In this document: positions 53,759 to 63,018 of the stretch, one piece after another
Numbering within the stretch: position 1 is the first letter of the stretch
How the letters are laid out: every line of letters starts with the position of its first letter
NCBI GenBank assembly: GCA_000317655.1
Contig: CP003940.1
Location: 2,861,547-2,925,546 of the forward strand
Source of the DNA: Cyanobacterium stanieri PCC 7202
Lineage (GTDB): Bacteria; Cyanobacteriota; Cyanobacteriia; Cyanobacteriales; Cyanobacteriaceae
Length of the DNA: 64,000 nt
Direction: 5' to 3'
The notes under the pieces: generated by a model
Told to the model about the DNA's origin: nothing
What the model saw: the letters and a program-made list of their open reading frames with translations, nothing else
Databases searched by the model: none
Translations under genes and position numbers: made by a program

Positions 53759-54727
53759 GTGACTATTGTTATACTAGGGGCTTTTTTAGATTATTTAATT
53801 GGAGATCCTTGGGGATGGCTTCATCCTGTGCAGGTCATGGGATGGGGCATCTCTTTTTTACAAAAAACTATTCTTAAATACTTTGAGGGTAAATTAATTA
53901 GAAAGGTTTTAGGAATTTTTGTAGGTTGTTTTATTATTTTAGGAAGTGGCTTTATTAGTTGGATAATTATCTTTTTTTGTAATCAAATTAATTTTTATTT
54001 AAGTTTGATTGTTCAAGGGGTAATGTTGGCTAGTTGTTTCGCTGGAAAAAGTTTAATCAGGGCAGGAAAGGATGTTTTACAACCCCTCACAGAAGAAAAT
54101 TTGCTGGTTGCTCGTCAAAAATTAAGTCTTTATGTGGGTAGGGATACGGAAAATTTATCAGAAAAAGAAGTCTATCGAGCAATATTAGAAACCATTGCCG
54201 AAAATACTACTGATGGGGTTACTGCCCCTTTGTTTTATGCCCTTTTAGGCGTATTTATCCCTGTAATTGGATGTGTTCCCATGGCGATCGCCTATAAAGC
54301 CAGTAGCACCTTAGACTCGATGATAGGATACAAAAAAGAGCCTTATATTGACATCGGTTGGTTTAGTGCCAAAGTAGAAGATATTTTAACTTGGTTTCCC
54401 TGCCGTTTGACGGTATTAACCTTAGCAATGATGAGTGGAAAGCCGTTTTATCATCTTCAACAATGTCGTCAGGATGCAAAAAAAGATCCTAGCCCCAATT
54501 CTGGTTGGAGTGAGGCAATCTACGCCAGTATTTTAGAGGTACAATTAGGGGGAAAAAATACCTACCAAGGAGAAATCAAATTTAAACCTTTGTTGGGAAA
54601 ACCAATAAAATCAATTAGTATTGATATTATTGAAAAAAGTTTTTGGTTGACTCGTGCTTGTTTTTTATGGTGGTTAGGCATAGCCACATGGATATTTTAT
54701 TTTCCGCTACTAGCTAACTATTGGTAA
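53759..54727 (+). CDS. cbiB: Adenosylcobinamide-phosphate synthase
   Basis: 322 residues from GTG 53759. Membrane protein with about five hydrophobic segments; DYLIGDPWGWLHPVQVMG, AENTTDGVTAPLFYALLG and KASSTLDSMIGYKKEPYIDIGW are CbiB/CobD motifs. It attaches aminopropanol phosphate to the corrin ring in (pseudo)cobalamin synthesis. No cobalamin riboswitch is seen upstream. Ends 5 bases before the next gene's ATG. Confidence 0.93.
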   Translation: MTIVILGAFLDYLIGDPWGWLHPVQVMGWGISFLQKTILKYFEGKLIRKVLGIFVGCFIILGSGFISWIIIFFCNQINFYLSLIVQGVMLASCFAGKSLIRAGKDVLQPLTEENLLVARQKLSLYVGRDTENLSEKEVYRAILETIAENTTDGVTAPLFYALLGVFIPVIGCVPMAIAYKASSTLDSMIGYKKEPYIDIGWFSAKVEDILTWFPCRLTVLTLAMMSGKPFYHLQQCRQDAKKDPSPNSGWSEAIYASILEVQLGGKNTYQGEIKFKPLLGKPIKSISIDIIEKSFWLTRACFLWWLGIATWIFYFPLLANYW

Positions 54728-54732
54728 TTTCT

Positions 54733-56250
54733 ATGAAAAAATATCTTCCTTTTCTTATTCTAGGACTAAGTGCGATCGCCTTTCCCCTATTATTATACGT
54801 ATTATCAGGAATGAGGGGTTTTATCGCAGGTATATTGCTAGTAATCGGCGGCGCCTATTTATATAGATACCCCAACACCAGTTTATATCTATTACTAATT
54901 TACATCTGTTTTGGAGGCACCATAACCTATCTTATCCCCGGTACCTATATTACCGATGGCGCATTCATCCGCTTCACTCCCCAATATGCCATTCTGCAAA
55001 TTATCATCGATGTATTTTATATACCCCCCCTAATTGCGATCGTTTTGGCTTACAAAAAACAAGATTATCAACAAGCTTACCAAAAATATAAACCAATCTT
55101 TGGAGCAATAATCGCCTTTATTTTCGTTACCTTAATACACTTCTTATTTATCAATATACCCAATCATTTCCAAGCAGAACAAGGCAACCAAATATTAGTC
55201 GGTATTATTGGGCTAAAAACATGGTTAGGATATATTCCCTTAATTCTTTGTGGATATTATCTAAGCAAAACAAAAAAACATCTGACTACAATTATTAAAC
55301 TACAAATAATTTTGATTGTTATTTGTTGTGTCCTTACCTTATTCCAATACTATGCCCTAACGGCAGGACTTTGTATTGGTAGTGTGGGCTTACCAGAACC
55401 CACTTTTCACCGTACCAGTTTACAGGCAAGGTGTTTAATTGGAGGTTCACTACTATATTACCCTGATTGGAACTTAATTCGTCTACCCGGAACATTTGTG
55501 GCTCCTTGGCAGTGGGGATGGTTTTTAATTTCTAGTATCTTTTTTGGCGTTATGGGTACTTTGATTCCCGCAGAAAAATATTGGCATTATCTCAGTTGGT
55601 TTGCCATCTTTTTATTAGTAATTGTTAGTATTATTTCAGGACAAAGAATAGCATTATTATTAGTACCTTTATTTTTAATAATTTTACTATTGGTTACTGA
55701 AAATAACTTCAAAAAAATAGGTATAAAACTAGGTATTACAATCCTATTAATCATCATAGGTTTTAATCTTAATTTTGTCCAAAGTGCTATTAACAACTTT
55801 GTTGGACGTTGGAATTATTCAGACCCTATCACCTTTTTTATCAATACTTTTTCGAGGGAATTAAATCAACTCAATATTTTTGGTAATGGTGTAGGAGTAA
55901 CCCTAAGTGCAGCGAGAAGATTTGGCTCCATTAGCCTAATTGAAATTTTCCCAGCCCAAATAATTCATGAAATGGGAATATTAGGAATAATTACCTTTTA
56001 CATTCTTGCCACAATTATAGTTATCCAAGGCTATAAAAGCTATCAAAAAATAGAAGATAAATCCATCAAAAAAATAGGTCTATGTCTATGGATTTTTATA
56101 CTATTTATCAGTTACAACCCCTACTATTATCCCCTAGTGGTGGATCCTGTCAACATTTATTATTGGTTCAGTTTTGGTATATTACTTCGATTACCAAGTA
56201 TGGAAAAAAACCAAGAATCAGCTATGATTATAGATGAAGATCCTAGTTGA
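54733..56250 (+). CDS. O-antigen ligase/polymerase-like membrane protein
   Basis: 505 residues from ATG 54733; an in-frame TTG at 54721 is possible. About 12 hydrophobic segments, with a large loop in the middle (about 210-240) and a C-terminal charged tail. Topology and motifs (RLPGTFVAPWQWGWFLIS; FGNGVGVTLSAARRFG) fit the Wzy/WaaL-type polymerase and ligase group. Probably acts in export or joining of polysaccharide at the inner membrane. Substrate unknown. Its 3' end overlaps the next start. Confidence 0.72.
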   Translation: MKKYLPFLILGLSAIAFPLLLYVLSGMRGFIAGILLVIGGAYLYRYPNTSLYLLLIYICFGGTITYLIPGTYITDGAFIRFTPQYAILQIIIDVFYIPPLIAIVLAYKKQDYQQAYQKYKPIFGAIIAFIFVTLIHFLFINIPNHFQAEQGNQILVGIIGLKTWLGYIPLILCGYYLSKTKKHLTTIIKLQIILIVICCVLTLFQYYALTAGLCIGSVGLPEPTFHRTSLQARCLIGGSLLYYPDWNLIRLPGTFVAPWQWGWFLISSIFFGVMGTLIPAEKYWHYLSWFAIFLLVIVSIISGQRIALLLVPLFLIILLLVTENNFKKIGIKLGITILLIIIGFNLNFVQSAINNFVGRWNYSDPITFFINTFSRELNQLNIFGNGVGVTLSAARRFGSISLIEIFPAQIIHEMGILGIITFYILATIIVIQGYKSYQKIEDKSIKKIGLCLWIFILFISYNPYYYPLVVDPVNIYYWFSFGILLRLPSMEKNQESAMIIDEDPS

Positions 56251-57202
56251 TATTGTGAGGTGGAAAATCGTGGATGGTGGTAATAACGACAAGATTGTAG
56301 GTTACTTCATTGAAGAAGCAAAAGAGCATTTAGAAACCATTGAAAAAGGGATTTTGGACTTGTCTTCTGTCATTGAAGATGAGGAGAGTGTTAATGAATT
56401 ATTTAGGGCGGCACACTCTATTAAAGGAGGGGCTGCTATGCTCGGTTTTACCAGTATTCAAACTACTGCCCACCGTCTTGAGGATGCTTTTAAGATCATC
56501 AGGGACAAAACCATTGAACCTGATCAAACATTAGAAAGTCTTTTCCTAAAAGCCTACGATATTCTACAGGATTTATTAGAACGTTTACAAGGGCCTTTTG
56601 GTTTAAAAGAAGAGGAGGGAGAGGGAATCCTTCAGGCGGCAGAGCCTCATTTTGTCGAGTTACAAAATTATTTATCCCAATTGGTAGATGGAGATATTCC
56701 CCAAGCACCAAAAGTTACCTCTGAGTCGGTAAGGACTTCTACTCCTTCATTAATTGCAGTGCCAGAGGATGATATTGTCGCCGAAGTCCGACAATTGTTG
56801 CAAAGAATGTTGGTGATTTTTAAACAAGAATCAACCCCCGATAATCGACAACAGTTAGAGGGTATCTGCGATAAGTTAGTTCAATTGGCGCCAGAGGAAA
56901 ATGGCTGGAATGCTTTGCTCAAGTGTGCAAAAAAAGCCATCAATAATCCTAAGCATTCTTATCGTTTACTCGCCCCTGTAATTATTAAGGAAATCAAACT
57001 GGCGGGGGATTGTTTGGAGGTTGGCAAAGGTTCGGAAATCGCTCCTTCTCAAGGTTTGGAGCAGTTGGCACAGGCAAAAATGCCCCAAGTTTTGCTAACT
57101 TTAGATCCTGAAATGGCTGCGGATACTCTTTCTCAGGTATTTAATCAGGAACAAATTTCTCGTTTGGTAAATATATTACAAACTGCTTCTGCGGGAAGCT
57201 AG
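56234..57202 (+). CDS. HPt-domain protein (split CheA/PilL-N type)
   Basis: 322 residues if started at ATG 56234, overlapping the preceding gene by 17 bases. GTG 56270 (310 residues), after GAGGTG, gives an N-terminus (MDGGNNDKIVGYFIEEAKEHLE) more like related proteins. Phosphotransfer His in LFRAAHSIKGGAAMLG. The rest is a helix-rich region with no kinase domain. It could relay phosphate from a CheA-like kinase; the right-edge gene with two receivers, 6 kb away, is a possible partner of PilL-C type. Confidence 0.82.
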   Translation: MKILVDIVRWKIVDGGNNDKIVGYFIEEAKEHLETIEKGILDLSSVIEDEESVNELFRAAHSIKGGAAMLGFTSIQTTAHRLEDAFKIIRDKTIEPDQTLESLFLKAYDILQDLLERLQGPFGLKEEEGEGILQAAEPHFVELQNYLSQLVDGDIPQAPKVTSESVRTSTPSLIAVPEDDIVAEVRQLLQRMLVIFKQESTPDNRQQLEGICDKLVQLAPEENGWNALLKCAKKAINNPKHSYRLLAPVIIKEIKLAGDCLEVGKGSEIAPSQGLEQLAQAKMPQVLLTLDPEMAADTLSQVFNQEQISRLVNILQTASAGS

Positions 57203-57219
57203 TAGTTTTTTACATAATT

Positions 57220-57498
57220 ATGGTACCAATTATTACCCATTTTTTGGAAGATTATTATATGTATCTCAAGCCTCTTTATTTTTTAGGGGCTTGGTTACTG
57301 TTGTTTATCATGGTAAGAGGCATTTTTCGAGGTGTTAGGGATACGGTGAAACGTGGTCGAGAAATGCACGAAATTCCCTGCACCCATTGCCAGTATTTTA
57401 CCAATGATTATCGCTTGAAGTGTACTATTCAACCCAATATTGCCAATACTGAGTCAGCGAGGGATTGTCCTGATTTTATCCTCAAGGAAAACTGGTAG
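57220..57498 (+). CDS. Small membrane-anchored cysteine-motif protein
   Basis: 92 residues from ATG 57220, or 79 from ATG 57259. One membrane segment (YFLGAWLLLFIMVRGIF) followed by a conserved-looking Cys cluster: CTHCQYFTNDYRLKC plus ARDCPDF (four Cys). I do not recognise a named family. Four cysteines suggest a metal or iron-sulfur site on the cytoplasmic side. It lies between the HPt gene and devB, same strand, 17 bases after the HPt stop. Confidence 0.75.
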   Translation: MVPIITHFLEDYYMYLKPLYFLGAWLLLFIMVRGIFRGVRDTVKRGREMHEIPCTHCQYFTNDYRLKCTIQPNIANTESARDCPDFILKENW

Positions 57499-57542
57499 AA
57501 TCGATATATGTTTTAATCACTTAAGGATAGCCTACAAAAGTA

Positions 57543-58841
57543 ATGAGCGATCGCACCTCAGTATTCGCCGATAGTGGAAAAAGATGGATCATCATTTCTG
57601 CCACCCTAGGAATAATCACCCTTATCGGTAGCACCATATATGTGATTCAAAGAACCAACTCTCCAGGTCAATCAGAATCTCCACCTCCTAGCGTCGCCAC
57701 CATTGAGGCAGTAAGTGCTTTGGGGCGAATCGAACCCCAAGGGGAAGTTTTGAGGGTTGCCGCCTCACCTACCATGGCAGGAGCGAAAGTCAGAAGTCTG
57801 TTGGTATCTCAGGGGGATTTCGTAAGCCAAGGGGAAATCATCGCCACCACCACCGACTATGACACCAAACAGGCAGAATTAGAAAGGGCAAGAAGAGATT
57901 TAGAAGTTGCCCAAGCCAACCTTGACATAGTTAGGGCAGGGGCAAAGGAAGGGGAAATTAATGCCCAAAGGGCTACTATCGAAAGATTACAAGCTCAAAT
58001 TGCCACCCAAAGAGAAGTGGATAATGCCAGACTTAGTCGTTTAAGGGCGCAAATTACTTCTGAAAGAATTGAAAGACAGGCCACGGTGGATAGATTAAAA
58101 GCGGAGTTAGAAAATGCTGAAAATGAATTGCGACGTTATCGAGATTTGGTTGCAGATGGGGTCGTCTCTCAATCGGAGTTTGAGAGTAGGGAGTTGACTT
58201 TTAGGACTGCCCAAAGACGCTATCAAGAATCTGAGGCTACCTATCAAAAAACCGTTAATACCCTCAATGCAGAGATTGCCGAAGTGGAAGCCTTGGCAGG
58301 GCAAAATATCCGCACCCTCACAAAACAGATAAATGAGGCACAGGCAAGATTGGCAGAGATAGCTGAGGTGAGGGGGGTTGATGTGGCTGCTTCTGAGGCG
58401 GAGGTGCGTCGGGCCATGGCGACGGTTAACCAAGCCGAAATAGAGTTTGAGCTAACCCAAATAAAAGCCCCTATCAATGGTCAAATTATTGAAATCAAAG
58501 CCCATGAGGGGGAAAATATTGATAATGCGGAAGGGGTGGTAGAATTGGCAAATACTGACCAAATGTTGGTGGTAGCAGAGGTTTATGAGAGTGATATTGC
58601 TAGAGTACAGTTGGGGCAAGAGAGTATTATTGAAAGCGAAAATAACACTTTTACTGATAGTATAAGGGGGAATGTCATCCAAATTAGTAGCAAAATTGGC
58701 AAAAAAGATGTCTTGGAAACGGATCCCGCCGCCAGTGTCGATGCGCGGGTTGTGGAGGTGAAAATAGCTATTAATCCCGAGTACAATGATGTTGTTAATA
58801 GTCTGATTTATTCACAAGTATTAGTACAAATTTTATTATGA
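57543..58841 (+). CDS. devB: ABC exporter membrane fusion protein (DevB type)
   Basis: 432 residues. One N-terminal membrane segment (about 16-34), a biotinyl/lipoyl-like half (GAKVRSLLVSQGDFVSQGEIIA), a long coiled coil (about 110-260, Arg/Glu/Ala-rich), then the second half-motif (IKAPINGQIIEIKAHEGENI). This is the HlyD/DevB adaptor that links DevCA to a TolC channel. In filamentous relatives DevBCA exports heterocyst glycolipids; here, in a probably unicellular cell, the cargo is unknown. It overlaps devC by 4 bases. Confidence 0.9.
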   Translation: MSDRTSVFADSGKRWIIISATLGIITLIGSTIYVIQRTNSPGQSESPPPSVATIEAVSALGRIEPQGEVLRVAASPTMAGAKVRSLLVSQGDFVSQGEIIATTTDYDTKQAELERARRDLEVAQANLDIVRAGAKEGEINAQRATIERLQAQIATQREVDNARLSRLRAQITSERIERQATVDRLKAELENAENELRRYRDLVADGVVSQSEFESRELTFRTAQRRYQESEATYQKTVNTLNAEIAEVEALAGQNIRTLTKQINEAQARLAEIAEVRGVDVAASEAEVRRAMATVNQAEIEFELTQIKAPINGQIIEIKAHEGENIDNAEGVVELANTDQMLVVAEVYESDIARVQLGQESIIESENNTFTDSIRGNVIQISSKIGKKDVLETDPAASVDARVVEVKIAINPEYNDVVNSLIYSQVLVQILL

Positions 58842-59989
58842 AAATACCTCTAGCTTGGTTACAGTTAAGCAGAGAAAAAATTAGATTATTAATTGCGATC
58901 GCAGGTATTAGTTTTGCAGATCTTTTGATGTTTATGCAATTAGGATTTAAGGGGGCTTTATTGCAAAGTGCGATAACTGTCCATGAACAAGTAGAGGGAG
59001 ATATTTTTTTATTAAGTCCTCAATCTGATGCCCTTATTTCCATGAAAAGTTTTTCTTCCCGTCGTCTCCAACAAAGTCTAGGAGTGGAGGGGGTCGAGTC
59101 TATTAACTACATAAATATTGGTTTTGGAATTTGGAAAAATCCTGAAACTTTATCTACTCGGCAAATTATGGTCATTGGTTTTAATCCAAAAGATCAACTT
59201 TTTAAGTTACCTGAAGTTCAAGAAAATTTAGACCAACTGAGATTATCTGATGTAGTATTGTTTGATGATCGATCTCGTCCAGAATTTGGTCCTATTCCTG
59301 AGTGGTTTAATAGTGGAAAAAATGTCAGGGCTGAAATAAATGAAAGGGAAGTTTCGGTGAGGGGATTATTTTCTATTGGTTCTAGTTTTGGTGCTGATGG
59401 TAATTTGATTACCAGTGATTTAAATTTTTTAAGAATTTTTCCTGATCGAGACAGAAATTTGATTGATATGGGTATTATTCGCCTTGAGGAAGGGGCAAAT
59501 TATCAGGCGGTGATTAATACTTTGAAACAAAAGTTTGATCGGGGTGATGTGGTGGTGTTATCCCGTGAGGAGTTTGTTGCCTATGAAAGGGAGTATTGGG
59601 AAAATAGTACCGCCATCGGTTTTATCTTTAACCTTGGTGCGGGTATGGGCTTAATTGTGGGGGTGGTGATTGTTTATCAAATTTTATATACTGATGTGGC
59701 TGACCATCTTCCTGAATATGCTACCCTCAAGGCAATGGGTTATACGAATAATTACTTGTTACGTCTTGTTTTTCAACAGGCTTTTATTCTTGCTTGTGTG
59801 GGTTTTATACCGGGCATTGGGGTTTCTACCCTTCTTTATAATGCGGCGGCGGGGGCCACGGGTTTGCCTATTTATATGACTGTTTCCCTTGCTACTCAAG
59901 TATATATTCTTACATTGGGTATGTGTTTTGTTTCAGGGGCGATCGCTGTTAACAAGTTAAAATCAGCGGATCCTGCTGATATATTTTAG
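58838..59989 (+). CDS. devC: ABC exporter permease (DevC type)
   Basis: 383 residues, MacB/FtsX-like layout: one N-terminal membrane segment, a periplasmic domain (about 40-260), and three C-terminal segments (GAGMGLIVGVVIVYQIL and onward). LPEYATLKAMGYTNNYLLRLVFQQA is the coupling region for the ATPase. It starts inside the devB stop (4-base overlap), so the two are translationally coupled. Confidence 0.9.
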   Translation: MKIPLAWLQLSREKIRLLIAIAGISFADLLMFMQLGFKGALLQSAITVHEQVEGDIFLLSPQSDALISMKSFSSRRLQQSLGVEGVESINYINIGFGIWKNPETLSTRQIMVIGFNPKDQLFKLPEVQENLDQLRLSDVVLFDDRSRPEFGPIPEWFNSGKNVRAEINEREVSVRGLFSIGSSFGADGNLITSDLNFLRIFPDRDRNLIDMGIIRLEEGANYQAVINTLKQKFDRGDVVVLSREEFVAYEREYWENSTAIGFIFNLGAGMGLIVGVVIVYQILYTDVADHLPEYATLKAMGYTNNYLLRLVFQQAFILACVGFIPGIGVSTLLYNAAAGATGLPIYMTVSLATQVYILTLGMCFVSGAIAVNKLKSADPADIF

Positions 59990-60039
59990 TTATTAAACCA
60001 CACAATAAAAGAAGATTTGTCTATACTAAAAATAAAAAG

Positions 60040-60765
60040 ATGTTAACTTCTAAACAAGTACTAGATACCGATAATTCTTCAGAAGATAATAAGGTTGTTG
60101 ATATTAAAAATTTAGATTTTTATTTCACCAATAATAACCTCACGAAACAAATTCTTTTTGACATTAATTTAACCCTCACAAAAGGGGAAGTGGTTATCAT
60201 GAAAGGCCCTTCAGGCTCAGGAAAAACTACCCTTCTCACCTTGATGGGTGCTTTGCGTAGTGCTACCCACGGTAGTTTAAAAGTGTTTGGAAATCAGTTG
60301 GTAAATGCTGATAATAATTTGTTAATTCAAACCAGAAGAAACATTGGTTATATCTTTCAAGCCCATAACTTATTAAAATCCCTGACTGCTCGGCAAAATG
60401 TACAAATGTCTATGGATTTACACCCCCAATTTTCCCCTGAAGAAGGGAAACAAAAATCCATCGAAATGTTAAAGGCTGTAGGTTTAGGCTCTCATATTGA
60501 CTACTATCCCGAAAATTTATCGGGAGGACAAAAACAAAGGGTTGCCATTGCTAGGGCATTGGTATCGCACCCGAAAATGGTATTAGCCGATGAACCCACT
60601 GCCGCCCTTGACAGTAAATCAGGTCGTGATGTGGTGGAAATCATGCAAAAACTGGCAAAAGAACAGGGTTGCACTATATTAATAGTAACCCATGACGATC
60701 GCATCTTAGACGTAGCCGAAAGAATTATCGAACTAGAAGACGGGGTATTGAGTGTAAATGATTAG
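60040..60765 (+). CDS. devA: ABC exporter ATPase (DevA type)
   Basis: 241 residues. Walker A GPSGSGKTT, Q-loop GYIFQAHNLLKSLTA, signature LSGGQKQR, Walker B MVLADEPTAALD. MacB/LolD-type export ATPase. It completes the devBCA operon (50 bases after devC). No tolC/hgdD gene is nearby. Its end overlaps by 4 bases the end of the convergent small membrane protein gene. Confidence 0.92.
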   Translation: MLTSKQVLDTDNSSEDNKVVDIKNLDFYFTNNNLTKQILFDINLTLTKGEVVIMKGPSGSGKTTLLTLMGALRSATHGSLKVFGNQLVNADNNLLIQTRRNIGYIFQAHNLLKSLTARQNVQMSMDLHPQFSPEEGKQKSIEMLKAVGLGSHIDYYPENLSGGQKQRVAIARALVSHPKMVLADEPTAALDSKSGRDVVEIMQKLAKEQGCTILIVTHDDRILDVAERIIELEDGVLSVND

Positions 60766-61127
60766 TGTCTGCCCTTAATACCTTTGTGGGAAAGAAAATC
60801 AGAGGAATTACGACGCAAAAACCATGAAGAGAGAGGATGATGTATTAAGGTTTGATAGCGATAAAAATTAAGAGCTTCAAATAAAAATCCGACAATGGCA
60901 CAGGTTGCACCAATAATCAGCATACCCATACTACCAGAACCATCACCGAAAACCGTTAAAAAGTTCCAGGTATGCTCATATCCTGCTTCCCCCAAAAAAC
61001 CTAGGGCAGGAACATACGCCATTAAATAAAAAGACACTAAGATTAACACACATATTATAATGGGTGTTGCAAAACTAACCAAACTGGTCAGTAATAACGA
61101 AAAAAGAAAAGATAACCACATATTCAT
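60762..61127 (-). CDS. Small cyanobacterial membrane protein of unknown function
   Basis: 121 residues from ATG 61127, behind GGAG at 9 bases. Two or three membrane segments (about 6-38 and 65-85: MGMLIIGATCAIVGFLFEALNFYRY) and a basic tail. I recognise no named family; composition and signals support a real gene. Convergent with devA. Confidence 0.7.
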   Translation of the reverse strand: MNMWLSFLFSLLLTSLVSFATPIIICVLILVSFYLMAYVPALGFLGEAGYEHTWNFLTVFGDGSGSMGMLIIGATCAIVGFLFEALNFYRYQTLIHHPLSSWFLRRNSSDFLSHKGIKGRH

Positions 61128-61375
61128 AATCTATTACTCCCGATGGAGTCCGTGAATGGTTAATTGATACTTTACAATAATAAAATTGTTTCAGCTTTTA
61201 ATTACTATTTTTAGGTTACGCCCTCTGCTATAAAATTTCACTAAATTGACAAGATTCTTAAAATAAGATTAAATATCTTGACATATAGCATTTTATAGTG
61301 TAAAGAATTATAAATTTGTTTAACAAAACGCACAAGAAACACATTAACAATTAATAAATCGATAAAACAATTATT

Positions 61376-62242
61376 ATGGGGAACTCTCGGAGGAAAGAAA
61401 CCGCAACATTATTAGTATCTTGCCCAGATCAACAAGGCTTGGTGGCGAAAATAGCCAACTTTATTTATTCTAACGGTGGCAACATCATTCACGCCGATCA
61501 TCACACCGATTCCGAAGCAGGTTTGTTTCTTTCTCGCATCGAGTGGCAGTTAGACGGATTTAATTTACCCAAACATCTTATTAATGATGCTTTCGGTGCG
61601 ATCGCCCTTCCCCTCAAAGCCCAATGGCAACTACACTTTTCCGAAAATATCCCTCGCCTTGCCATCTGGGTAAGTAAACAAGACCATTGCCTCTATGACC
61701 TATTATGGCGCATCAGAGCCAAAGAACTAAAAGCTGAAGTAGCATTAATCATCAGCAACCATCCAGATTTAGCCCCCGTTGCCCAACATTTTGGCATCGA
61801 ATACCATCATATCCCCATCACCAAAGAAAACAAATCAGATCAAGAAGCCAAAGAAATCGCAATACTAAAAAAAGCCAATATCGACCTAGTCATATTAGCC
61901 AAATATATGCAAGTATTAAGCCCCCAATTCATCGAGCAAATTCCCAATATCATCAACATTCATCACTCCTTCTTACCCGCCTTTGTCGGAGCAAGACCTT
62001 ATCATCAAGCCTACTCTCGGGGAGTAAAAATTATTGGAGCAACAGGTCATTACGTCACCCAAGACTTAGACGCAGGCCCGATTATCGAGCAAGATGTAGT
62101 CAGAATCAGTCATCGTGACACCGTCGCCGACCTAATCAGGAAAGGAAAAGATCTCGAAAAAATTGTCCTCTCCCGTGCCGTCAGACTACATCTCCAGCAA
62201 AGGGTACTCGTGTACGGTAACAAAACAGTGGTTTTTGGTTAA
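61376..62242 (+). CDS. purU: Formyltetrahydrofolate deformylase
   Basis: 288 residues. N-terminal ACT domain (LLVSCPDQQGLVAKIANFIYSNGGNIIHADHHTD), then a formyl-transferase-type catalytic domain with INIHHSFLPAFVGARPYHQAY and GATGHYVTQDLDAGPIIEQD (catalytic Asn, His, Asp). It releases formate from 10-formyl-THF to balance one-carbon units. Start ATG 61376. The 248 bases upstream are AT-rich with no clear promoter. Convergent with the metallothionein gene (4-base gap). Confidence 0.95.
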   Translation: MGNSRRKETATLLVSCPDQQGLVAKIANFIYSNGGNIIHADHHTDSEAGLFLSRIEWQLDGFNLPKHLINDAFGAIALPLKAQWQLHFSENIPRLAIWVSKQDHCLYDLLWRIRAKELKAEVALIISNHPDLAPVAQHFGIEYHHIPITKENKSDQEAKEIAILKKANIDLVILAKYMQVLSPQFIEQIPNIINIHHSFLPAFVGARPYHQAYSRGVKIIGATGHYVTQDLDAGPIIEQDVVRISHRDTVADLIRKGKDLEKIVLSRAVRLHLQQRVLVYGNKTVVFG

Positions 62243-62246
62243 AAAC

Positions 62247-62414
62247 CTATTTATCACATCCACAACCAGTATGCCCACAGCCGCTACCATTAGGATGTCC
62301 GTCAGCACAGGCTTGACAGCAATAATAATGATCATTCTTTTGGATTGCATCGCTTAGATTCACAATACAAAGACAAGAAGGACAAGCACACTTCATTTGA
62401 GTAACAGTAGTCAT
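62247..62414 (-). CDS. Bacterial metallothionein (SmtA/BmtA family)
   Basis: 55 residues, translated by hand. KCACPSCLC (Cys9, 11, 14, 16), YYCCQACADGH (Cys32, 33, 36; His40) and GCGHTGCGC (Cys46, 51, 53; His48): ten Cys and two His, the pattern of the zinc-binding SmtA of Synechococcus. It should bind several Zn(II) or Cd(II) ions in the cytoplasm. Ribosome site AGGAG at about 9 bases. It lies 88 bases downstream of zur on the same strand but has its own promoter and operator. Confidence 0.92.
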   Translation of the reverse strand: MTTVTQMKCACPSCLCIVNLSDAIQKNDHYYCCQACADGHPNGSGCGHTGCGCDK

Positions 62415-62446
62415 AACTTTTCTCCTATTATTTATCCAATGTTTTT

Positions 62447-62475
62447 ATTATAATATATGAACAGTAATTCAGGTA
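62447..62475 (-). promoter_or_regulatory. Metallothionein promoter with SmtB-like operator
   Basis: TATAAT on the minus strand at 62452-62447, 33 bases before the metallothionein start. Just upstream, TGAACAGTAATTCA (62458-62471) is an imperfect palindrome nearly equal to the TGAACAGTTATTCA half-site I remember from the smt operator of Synechococcus. It occupies the -10/-35 spacer, ideal for zinc-relieved repression. No clear -35 box. Confidence 0.6.
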
Positions 62476-62502
62476 TTAAACAATAAAAAATTAACAATTA
62501 TT

Positions 62503-62898
62503 TTATTTTTTCCCCGATTCCTGCTGACAGCGATCGCACAGTCCAAAAAATTCCAAAGTATGATAATAAACCGTAAAATTTTGGGACTCACACCATTGAT
62601 GTAACTGCTGATCAATAGGACAATCATTTAAAGGAATGGACTCCCCACAAGAAACACAATTAAGGTGATGAGGATGATGTTCATGCTTAATAACACTATA
62701 CAAAGACTCCCCCGTGGGAGAAACCCGTTCTTGAATCAAACCCTCTTGGTGCAAAGCCTTCAGAGTGCGATAAACCGTCGCCAACCCCGTACTAGAACCC
62801 TGTTGACGTAAACTAAAATGTATTTCCTGAGCGCTAATCTCCGTATTAATCTTTTCCAATAAAGCCAAAATAAGTTTTTGATTTTTAGTAGTCCGCAT
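62503..62898 (-). CDS. zur: Zinc uptake regulator (Zur, FurB type)
   Basis: 131 residues. Winged helix (NQKLILALLEKINTEISAQEIHFSL; GLATVYRTLKALHQEGL), His-rich site (HEHHPHHL), and CxxC pairs in LNCVSCGESIPLNDCP and FFGLCDRCQ. The ISAQEIH...GLATVYR and YHTLEFFGLC segments are typical of cyanobacterial Zur/FurB. It represses zinc-import genes when zinc is ample. It is transcribed towards the metallothionein gene. A weak ATCATGAT palindrome lies upstream (near 62917). Confidence 0.88.
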   Translation of the reverse strand: MRTTKNQKLILALLEKINTEISAQEIHFSLRQQGSSTGLATVYRTLKALHQEGLIQERVSPTGESLYSVIKHEHHPHHLNCVSCGESIPLNDCPIDQQLHQWCESQNFTVYYHTLEFFGLCDRCQQESGKK

Positions 62899-63018
62899 TA
62901 TTTTGTAATAAAAACCGTAATCATGATAAATATACTGATTCTGGGCTTATTTTACCCTAAAAAGCCAAGCTATTTAAGACAGAATAAACCCAAACATCTT
63001 TTTTTGTAAGTGATAGCC

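Noticed and set aside
61264..61300. Candidate promoter before purU (TTGACA near 61270)
   Set aside because: No acceptable -10 box at 16-18 bases; the region is too AT-rich to call.
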